From NCBI GenBank assembly GCA_934101865.1, contig CAKOSA010000007.1, positions 1 through 48,963 on the forward strand: a DNA stretch of 48,963 bases, given 5' to 3'. Position numbers and translations under genes: made by a program. Source of the DNA: an uncultured Bacilli bacterium (GTDB lineage: Bacteria; Bacillota_I; Bacilli_A; RF39; UBA660). Position 1 is the first letter of the stretch, and each line of letters starts with the position of its first letter. Shown piece after piece: positions 43,670 through 48,963 of the stretch. A model generated the notes under the pieces. The model was not told the origin of the DNA. It searched no databases and saw only the letters and a list, made by a program, of their open reading frames with translations.

Positions 43670-43685
43670 TGTTCCACGTGGAACA
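43670..43685. promoter_or_regulatory. parS site 6
   Basis: TGTTCCACGTGGAACA, the only fully palindromic site of the array; the counterpart of site 3 in the duplicated block. Confidence 0.9.
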
Positions 43686-43876
43686 TTGTTTTTAATTTAA
43701 ACTAGATAATATAGTTTTGTACTTTATATATTTCAATTTTTAAACAACAATTTTACAATAAATTTTTTTATATAGTATATTCTTATAATTTCTTACTAAA
43801 CTATTAACTTTGTTACTATTAAAATTTTTTCTATTCATATAAATTTTAGTACACTATAATAAACAAAAACTTTTAA

Positions 43877-43892
43877 TGTTTCACGTGGAACA
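43877..43892 (+). promoter_or_regulatory. parS site 7
   Basis: TGTTTCACGTGGAACA, after an AATAAACAAAA tract shared with site 4. Confidence 0.9.
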
Positions 43893-44072
43893 TTAACCTT
43901 TGTATCAATTATAGTATTTTTATATAAAAAATGATTATTAATTAATAAATTACCTATCAACAGGTTATTAACAATACACCAAAATACTACAATTATAAAA
44001 ATTACATTATTTTATACAAAACAAATTTATTCTTTTTATCTATTTTATAAAAAAACAATATAATAAAAACAA

Positions 44073-44088
44073 TGTTCCACGTGAAACA
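44073..44088 (-). promoter_or_regulatory. parS site 8
   Basis: TGTTCCACGTGAAACA; the flanks AACAATG and CATTGTT extend the palindrome. About 35 bp from the SRP RNA terminator. Confidence 0.9.
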
Positions 44089-44121
44089 TTGTTTTTATGT
44101 CTATCAACAGGTTGCTTTGAC

Positions 44122-44156
44122 AAAAAAAAGAATACCTATAAAAATTATAGGTACTC
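44122..44156 (-). terminator. Terminator of the SRP RNA gene
   Basis: On the minus strand GAGTACCTATAA pairs with TTATAGGTATTC (12 bp with one G-U), then eight T residues. It ends the SRP RNA unit before the parS array. Confidence 0.85.
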
Positions 44157-44175
44157 TTTTCAAAACACAATTATA

Positions 44176-44246
44176 GCGCACACAATAAGAGGCTATTAAA
44201 GCTGCTATCTTCCGATCCTGACTTAATTCTAACATTATTGTTGCAC
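44176..44246 (-). ncRNA. ffs: Small bacterial signal recognition particle RNA
   Basis: The minus strand reads GUCAGG AUC GGAA GAU AGCAGC at its centre. This is the conserved SRP domain: a GGAA tetraloop with the asymmetric and symmetric loops that bind Ffh. Flanking UUAAG/CUUUAA pairs extend the hairpin, and the ends GUGCAACAAUAA and UUAUUGUGUGCGC pair over about 12 bp with one bulge. The whole folds as one rod of about 71 nt, similar to the compact SRP RNAs of Mollicutes and shorter than E. coli 4.5S. With Ffh it delivers membrane proteins to FtsY. It has its own promoter and terminator. In Bacillus the SRP RNA gene lies between tadA and dnaX, not far in gene order. Confidence 0.88.
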
Positions 44247-44253
44247 TAGATAC

Positions 44254-44282
44254 ATTATAGCACACTTTTACTATTATTGCAA
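44254..44282 (-). promoter_or_regulatory. Promoter of the SRP RNA gene
   Basis: TTGCAA (44277-44282), a 17-bp spacer and TATAAT (44254-44259) on the minus strand, with TGC extending the -10. A start near 44246 coincides with the first paired base of the SRP rod. It lies about 30 bp after the gyrA stop. Confidence 0.85.
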
Positions 44283-44310
44283 GCTTTTTTTGCATTTTTT
44301 TAAATCCGAA

Positions 44311-46764
44311 CTATTGTTCATCATTTTCATTATCCTCATCATCTAATTCTTTATCAACAATTGCTGCGGAAGATACTACTTGACCATCCTTAACATTAAT
44401 TAATTTAACACCTTGCGTAACCCTGCTCATAACAGGAATTTTTTCAACATCCAATCTAATAACAACGCCAGTATTAGTTATTATCATAACATCATTATCA
44501 TTAGTAACAGTTTTGAATGAAACAATTGCTCCATTTTTCTCAGTAATATTAATAGTTTTTACACCTTTACTACCTCGATTTGTAATTCTATACTCAGAAA
44601 TACTTGTTTGCTTTCCATATCCATTCTCAGTTATAACCAATACATTCTGACTTTCTTCAACCTTTTCCATTCCTACGAGCAAATTACTGCCCAAATCAAT
44701 GCCTTTTACGCCGGTAGCACCCCTACCCATCACTCTGACTTTTTCTTCCGGAAAACGCACAATACGCCCATCTGAAGAGGCCATCAATATATCATCATTT
44801 CCAGAAGTCTTTTTTGCTGATATCAATTCATCACTATCTTTTAAAGTAATAAACTTCTTACCATTAGTCCTAATATTATTAAATTCAGCAATATCCGTTC
44901 TCTTAATTATACCAAATTTAGTTGCAAATACAAAATATTTATTCTCTTCATCATTAGATACTTTAAGTAATGACGCTATTTTTTCTCCCTTTTCCATATT
45001 AAGAAGATTGATAATAGGTAATCCCTTAGATTGTCTTCCAAATTCCGGAATCTCATATCCTTTCATCCTATAAACCTTACCATTATTAGTAAAGAACAAT
45101 ATATAATCGTGACTACTAGAATTAATCATCATTTCAACAAAATCCTCTTCATTCGTAGCCATTCCCTTAATACCTACACCACCTCTATTTTGCGTTTTAT
45201 AAGTACTAGAAGGAACCCTCTTTATATAACCCTTATTAGTAAGTGTAATAACAATATTCTCTTCCGGTATCAAAGATTCATCTTCAATATAATCAATCGC
45301 CGTCATATCAATCAAAGTACGCCTGTCATCTGCATACCTATTTTTAATATCTAACATTTCATTTTTAATAATTTCTAGTATTTTTTCCTCAGAATTTAAA
45401 ATTTCTGTTAAATCAGCAATTAACCTTTCTAATTCAGCAATTTCATTTTCAATAGCTTCCTTAGCAAGACCTGTAAGACGTCTCAATTTCATCTCTAAAA
45501 TTGCTTGTGTTTGCTCATCAGACAAACCAAATTTAGCTTTTAACTCATTACTAGCATCCTCATCAGTTTTAGCACCTCTTATTATACTAATAACCTCATC
45601 TATATGGTCAAGAGCAATCTTCAAACCCTCCAATATATGCAATCTAGCCTTATATTTTTTAAGTTCAAATTCACATCTTCTATATATAACGTGCTTTTGA
45701 TGATCAACATATTTTTCCAATATAGTCTTTAATCCCAAAGTCCTTGGTCTACCATCTACAAGCATTAAAAAGTTAATACCATAAGACATTTGTAACTGCG
45801 TATGTTTAAATAAATTATTTAAAACAACATTAGCATTTGCATCCTTTTTTACATCAATAACAATTTTAACTCCACCCAAAGAGGACTGATCATTCAAATT
45901 AGCAATACCTTGTATAACTTTATCTCTAACTAACTCAGCAATCCTTGTAATAAGAGCTTTTTTATTAACCTGATAAGGTAGTTCAGTAATAACAATTTCA
46001 TCGTGATTATTTTTTTGTACGATTTCAACTTTTGACCTTATAGTAATAGTCCCTCTGCCCGTATCATAAGCATTTTTAATTCCAGAATTACCCAAAATAA
46101 TGCCACCAGTTGGAAAATCAGGACCCTTAATATATTGCATAAGTTCAATAACAGATATATCAGGATTATCAATATATGCTACACAACCATCAATAACTTC
46201 TCCTAAATTATGAGGGGGAATATTTGTAGCCATACCAACTGCAATTCCCATATTACCATTAACAAGTATATTAGGAAATCTACTAGGTAAAACCACAGGC
46301 TCCTTCCTTTGATCGTCATAGTTAGGAGAAAAATCAACAGTTTCCTTATTCAAATCTCTAATAAGTTCCATAGAAATTTTCGACAAACGGGCCTCGGTAT
46401 AACGTGAAGCGGCCGCACCATCTCCATCAATATTACCAAAATTACCGTGCCCATCAACAAGTGTATGTCGATAAGTAAAAGGCTGAGCCATTCTCACCAT
46501 AGATTCATATATTGCCGAATCTCCGTGAGGATGATAATGTCCCATTACCGCTCCAACAGCATTAGCAGATTTCTGATATTTCTTATCAGGTGTCATTCCC
46601 TCTTCCCATAAAGTATATATAATACGTCTATGCACAGGCTTCAATCCATCCCTTACATCCGGAATAGCTCTAGCAACAATTACACTCATTGAATAGTCCA
46701 AAAAAGATGTCTTCATTTCGCTATTTAAGTCAACTGCTATCATTTTATCTTTATCTTCATTCAT
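44311..46764 (-). CDS. gyrA: DNA gyrase subunit A
   Basis: An 817-residue gyrase A subunit. The breakage-reunion domain has catalytic Tyr122 in AASRYTEARLSK. The quinolone region HPHGDSAIYE has Ser83 and Glu87, the sensitive-type residues in E. coli numbering. The C-terminal pinwheel contains six beta-blades and the gyrase-specific box QNRGGVGIKG, which sets it apart from ParC. It ends in an acidic tail. With GyrB it introduces negative supercoils. It starts 11 bases after gyrB with AGGTGG before the ATG. No strong terminator follows, so some transcripts may run into the SRP RNA. Confidence 0.98.
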   Translation of the reverse strand: MNEDKDKMIAVDLNSEMKTSFLDYSMSVIVARAIPDVRDGLKPVHRRIIYTLWEEGMTPDKKYQKSANAVGAVMGHYHPHGDSAIYESMVRMAQPFTYRHTLVDGHGNFGNIDGDGAAASRYTEARLSKISMELIRDLNKETVDFSPNYDDQRKEPVVLPSRFPNILVNGNMGIAVGMATNIPPHNLGEVIDGCVAYIDNPDISVIELMQYIKGPDFPTGGIILGNSGIKNAYDTGRGTITIRSKVEIVQKNNHDEIVITELPYQVNKKALITRIAELVRDKVIQGIANLNDQSSLGGVKIVIDVKKDANANVVLNNLFKHTQLQMSYGINFLMLVDGRPRTLGLKTILEKYVDHQKHVIYRRCEFELKKYKARLHILEGLKIALDHIDEVISIIRGAKTDEDASNELKAKFGLSDEQTQAILEMKLRRLTGLAKEAIENEIAELERLIADLTEILNSEEKILEIIKNEMLDIKNRYADDRRTLIDMTAIDYIEDESLIPEENIVITLTNKGYIKRVPSSTYKTQNRGGVGIKGMATNEEDFVEMMINSSSHDYILFFTNNGKVYRMKGYEIPEFGRQSKGLPIINLLNMEKGEKIASLLKVSNDEENKYFVFATKFGIIKRTDIAEFNNIRTNGKKFITLKDSDELISAKKTSGNDDILMASSDGRIVRFPEEKVRVMGRGATGVKGIDLGSNLLVGMEKVEESQNVLVITENGYGKQTSISEYRITNRGSKGVKTINITEKNGAIVSFKTVTNDNDVMIITNTGVVIRLDVEKIPVMSRVTQGVKLINVKDGQVVSSAAIVDKELDDEDNENDEQ

Positions 46765-46775
46765 TTTTACACCAC

Positions 46776-48698
46776 CTATATATCGAGATTAACAACATTC
46801 AAAGCATTTTCTTCAATAAACAAACGCCTTGGCTCTACTTCTTCACCCATAAGTAACTGAAAAGTTTCATCAGCTACAATAGCATCATTTAAATCAATTC
46901 TTTTAAGTATTCTAGTACCAATATGCATAGTAGTTTCTCTAAGTTCGTGGGCATCCATTTCTCCTAGACCTTTCATTCTACCAATATCATACTTAGTATT
47001 AGCAGGTAAACTAGCCAAATAAGCATCCCTTTCCTCTTCATTTAAAACATACTTAATTGTTTTACCGTGCTTTATAGAATAAAGAGGTGGCTGAGCTGCA
47101 TAAACATGCCCATTTTCAAGCAAAGGACGAAAATATCTATAAAACAATGTCAATAACAAAGTTCTAATATGAGCACCATCAACATCAGCATCCGTCATAA
47201 TTATAATCTTGTGATAACGAAGCTTAGATAAATCGAACTCTTCACCTATACCAGTTCCAAATGCAGTTATTATCGTTCTAATTTCTTCATTATTAAGAGC
47301 CTTATCTAATCTAGCCTTTTCAACATTTAAAATTTTTCCACGAATAGGAAGGATTGCTTGCGTAGCTGGATCTCTACCATCCTTAGCCGTTCCTGCTGCC
47401 GAATCTCCCTCAACAATAAATACTTCTGAAACACTTGCATCTTTTGAAGAACAATCAGTTAATTTTCCCCATTGATGAGTAAGTTCAAGACCACCTTTTC
47501 TACGTGTTATCTCACGAGCTTTCTTAGCCGCTACACGTGCCCTTGCCGCCGTTATAGCCTTCTCAACAATAATTTTGGCCTGATCTGGATTCTCCATCAA
47601 AAATCTGTCCAAGCCTTCTCCAAAAACATTAGCAGCCACCTTTTTTACCTCGGAATTGCCCAACTTTGTCTTAGTTTGACCTTCAAATTGAGGCTCGGGA
47701 ACCTTGGCCGAAATAATCATCGTAATGCCTTCCCTTACATCCTCACCCTGTAAATTTTCATCGTTATCTTTGAGCAATTTCGCTCCGCGGGCATAATTGT
47801 TTATAATTCTTGTTAAACTATTCTTTACACCATCTTCGTGAGTTCCACCTTCTGGTGTTGTTATATTATTAACAAAAGAATAAATTGAAGGTGTATATCC
47901 ATCGTTGTATTGAAAAGCGACTTCAATAGTAACATCGTCTTCCTTACCTTCTGTATGAACAATGGTACTGTGAATAGGAGTTTTTTTATCATTTAGAAGC
48001 TTAACATATTCACTAATACCGCCTTCATAAACAAACGTATCCTTCTTATCTGTTCTATCATCACGTAATATAATTCTAAGACCTTTGTTCAAAAAAGCAA
48101 GCTCTCTAAAACGATTTTTCAAAATATCATAATCAAAATCAACAGTTTCTTTAAATATGCTAGAATCTGGCATAAAAGTTACCGTAGTTCCCGTTCTGTC
48201 AATACTACAATCACCAATAACTTTTAGAGGATGCTCAGTATGTCCACCATTACTAAATTTTATATAATGAATTTTACCATTTTTATAAACAGTCACTTCA
48301 ACCCATTTACTAAGAGCATTAACAACACTAGCACCTACTCCGTGAAGACCACCAGATACCTTATATCCGCCTCCACCAAATTTACCACCAGCGTGAAGTA
48401 CTGTATAAACAGTTTCCACCGTGGATAAACCAGTTTTAGGATGGACTTCAACCGGAATACCTCGACCATCATCTTTAACGGTTACAGAACCATCTTTATT
48501 AACTGTAACTTCAATATCATCACAATATCCAGCCAAAGCCTCATCAATAGCGTTATCAACAATTTCCCAAACTAAATGATGAAGCCCTCTACTACTAGTA
48601 GAACCTATATACATACCAGGTCTTTTTCTAACAGCTTCCAATCCTTCTAGTACCTGTATATCCGAAGCATCATAGTGGTTTTCAGCAGTATTATTCAT
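46776..48698 (-). CDS. gyrB: DNA gyrase subunit B
   Basis: A 640-residue gyrase B subunit. The GHKL ATPase has EIVDNAIDEALAG (Glu45, Asn49), DDGRGIPV and GGLHGVGASVVNALS. The transducer domain follows. The Toprim domain has VEGDSAAG near residue 430 and DADVDGAHI near 505, ending with the family QLLMGEEVEPRRLFIEENA. Length is that of the Firmicutes type without the E. coli insertion. One base separates it from the recF stop, giving recF-gyrB-gyrA as one operon and marking the origin-proximal side. Confidence 0.98.
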   Translation of the reverse strand: MNNTAENHYDASDIQVLEGLEAVRKRPGMYIGSTSSRGLHHLVWEIVDNAIDEALAGYCDDIEVTVNKDGSVTVKDDGRGIPVEVHPKTGLSTVETVYTVLHAGGKFGGGGYKVSGGLHGVGASVVNALSKWVEVTVYKNGKIHYIKFSNGGHTEHPLKVIGDCSIDRTGTTVTFMPDSSIFKETVDFDYDILKNRFRELAFLNKGLRIILRDDRTDKKDTFVYEGGISEYVKLLNDKKTPIHSTIVHTEGKEDDVTIEVAFQYNDGYTPSIYSFVNNITTPEGGTHEDGVKNSLTRIINNYARGAKLLKDNDENLQGEDVREGITMIISAKVPEPQFEGQTKTKLGNSEVKKVAANVFGEGLDRFLMENPDQAKIIVEKAITAARARVAAKKAREITRRKGGLELTHQWGKLTDCSSKDASVSEVFIVEGDSAAGTAKDGRDPATQAILPIRGKILNVEKARLDKALNNEEIRTIITAFGTGIGEEFDLSKLRYHKIIIMTDADVDGAHIRTLLLTLFYRYFRPLLENGHVYAAQPPLYSIKHGKTIKYVLNEEERDAYLASLPANTKYDIGRMKGLGEMDAHELRETTMHIGTRILKRIDLNDAIVADETFQLLMGEEVEPRRLFIEENALNVVNLDI

Positions 48699-48699
48699 C

Positions 48700-48963
48700 T
48701 CATTTTTCCTCCTTCTTCACTTGATTTAAACAACCATTTTCTATATGAAATATTCTAGCATTTTTAAGTAAATCATCAGATATCATATTAAGATCAGTGG
48801 TTGTCAATATAACTTGTATATTTCCACTTAAATATTTAGTAAGATTATTTCTTTTATTAACATCTAATTCACTAAAAACATCATCCAAAAGTAATACCGG
48901 AAACTCCAATCCATAATCTTTATAAACATAAGCTTCCGCTATCTTTAAAGCGAGAATTGCCAT
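48700..48963 (-). CDS. recF: RecF, C-terminal part (cut by the window edge)
   Basis: The last 87 residues of RecF: ALKIAEAYVYKDYG, then the Walker B and D-loop FPVLLLDDVFSELDVNKRNNL, and QVILTTTDL before a short tail. RecF is the SMC-like ATPase that loads RecR-RecO at gaps. The ATG at the very edge is internal; the N-terminal two thirds lie beyond the window, where dnaN and dnaA would be expected. The stop is TGA, one base before gyrB. Confidence 0.93.
   Translation of the reverse strand: MAILALKIAEAYVYKDYGLEFPVLLLDDVFSELDVNKRNNLTKYLSGNIQVILTTTDLNMISDDLLKNARIFHIENGCLNQVKKEEK

Larger units (their letters stand above)
42389..44100. repeat. Gene-free array of eight parS-like sites interleaved with DnaA-box-like motifs
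   Basis: About 1.7 kb of extremely AT-rich DNA without credible genes. Eight 16-bp sites of the ParB/Spo0J parS type lie at 42447, 42663, 42884, 43179, 43448, 43670, 43877 and 44073, about 196-295 bp apart. Between them the motif (T/C/A)TATCAACA recurs at 42402, 42860, 43109, 43378, 43646, 43954 and 44101. A block of about 290 bp holding two parS sites (42663-42945) is repeated at 43448-43730 with substitutions. Bacillus has a similar number of parS sites but scattered over the origin region, so this clustered form is unusual. A centromere role is inferred; the parB gene is outside the window. Confidence 0.88.

Noticed and set aside
42447..44088. Regularly spaced palindromes considered as a CRISPR array
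   Set aside because: The repeat unit is only 16 bp, occurs in both orientations, spacers are about 200 bp and themselves partly repeated, and no cas genes are present. It matches parS precisely.
44104..44295. 63-codon minus-strand open frame after gyrA
   Set aside because: It lies across the SRP RNA, its promoter and terminator; it has no ribosome site or family resemblance.
1..48963. Mycoplasma-type genetic code (TGA = Trp)
   Set aside because: Full-length conserved proteins use TGG for Trp, and TGA acts as stop, for example at the ends of recF, the CPBP gene and IS orfB.

Overview
The window is a very AT-rich bacterial chromosome segment that uses the standard bacterial code: genes end in TAA, TAG and TGA, and tryptophan is TGG. 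Gene order points to a Firmicutes/Bacilli-type genome. Reading leftward from the right edge, recF-gyrB-gyrA, tadA-dnaX-ebfC-recR-bofA-holB-ricT-trmN6-rsmI-pth-mfd-spoVT-metG, tatD-(cell wall hydrolase)-rsmA-yabG-veg-spoVG and yabP-yabQ-divIC recall the origin-proximal region of Bacillus. The small genes, AT bias and gut-type surface modules (pectate-lyase-like adhesive plus WxL, DUF11-like) suggest an uncultured gut Bacilli lineage near the Mollicutes. That placement is inference.

Left part (1-22.4 kb) is mixed and partly accessory. It holds a Y-family polymerase, tex, tRNA-Gly, an apparently complete IS3-family element with target duplication and a programmed -1 frameshift signal, an XRE regulator, tag, two surface-type proteins without export signals, a MATE transporter fused to a cytidylate-kinase-like domain, a degenerate polysaccharide deacetylase, an orphan acyl-CoA dehydratase activase, a FemAB-type transferase, rluB, lemA, a CPBP protease with a metallophosphoesterase, an ABC membrane domain lacking its ATPase with pduL, then tilS-ftsH.

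Middle and right part (22.5-42.4 kb) is almost entirely leftward housekeeping: cell division (divIC), sporulation relics or genuine sporulation genes (yabP, yabQ, spoVG, yabG, spoVT, bofA, SleB-like hydrolase), ribosome assembly GTPases (der, engB), translation (metG, pth, rsmA, rsmI, trmN6), and replication/repair (dnaX, holB, recR, mfd).

The most striking feature is 42.39-44.10 kb, an AT-rich gene-free stretch between tadA and gyrA. It carries eight 16-bp parS-like ParB-binding sites spaced about 200-300 bp apart, interleaved with seven TATCAACA motifs that resemble variant DnaA boxes. Part of it is an internal duplication. Immediately beside it, between this array and gyrA, lies a compact SRP RNA gene with its own promoter and terminator. 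Leading-strand gene orientation and C-over-G bias on the + strand place the replication origin to the right of the window, so the array would act as an origin-proximal centromere.
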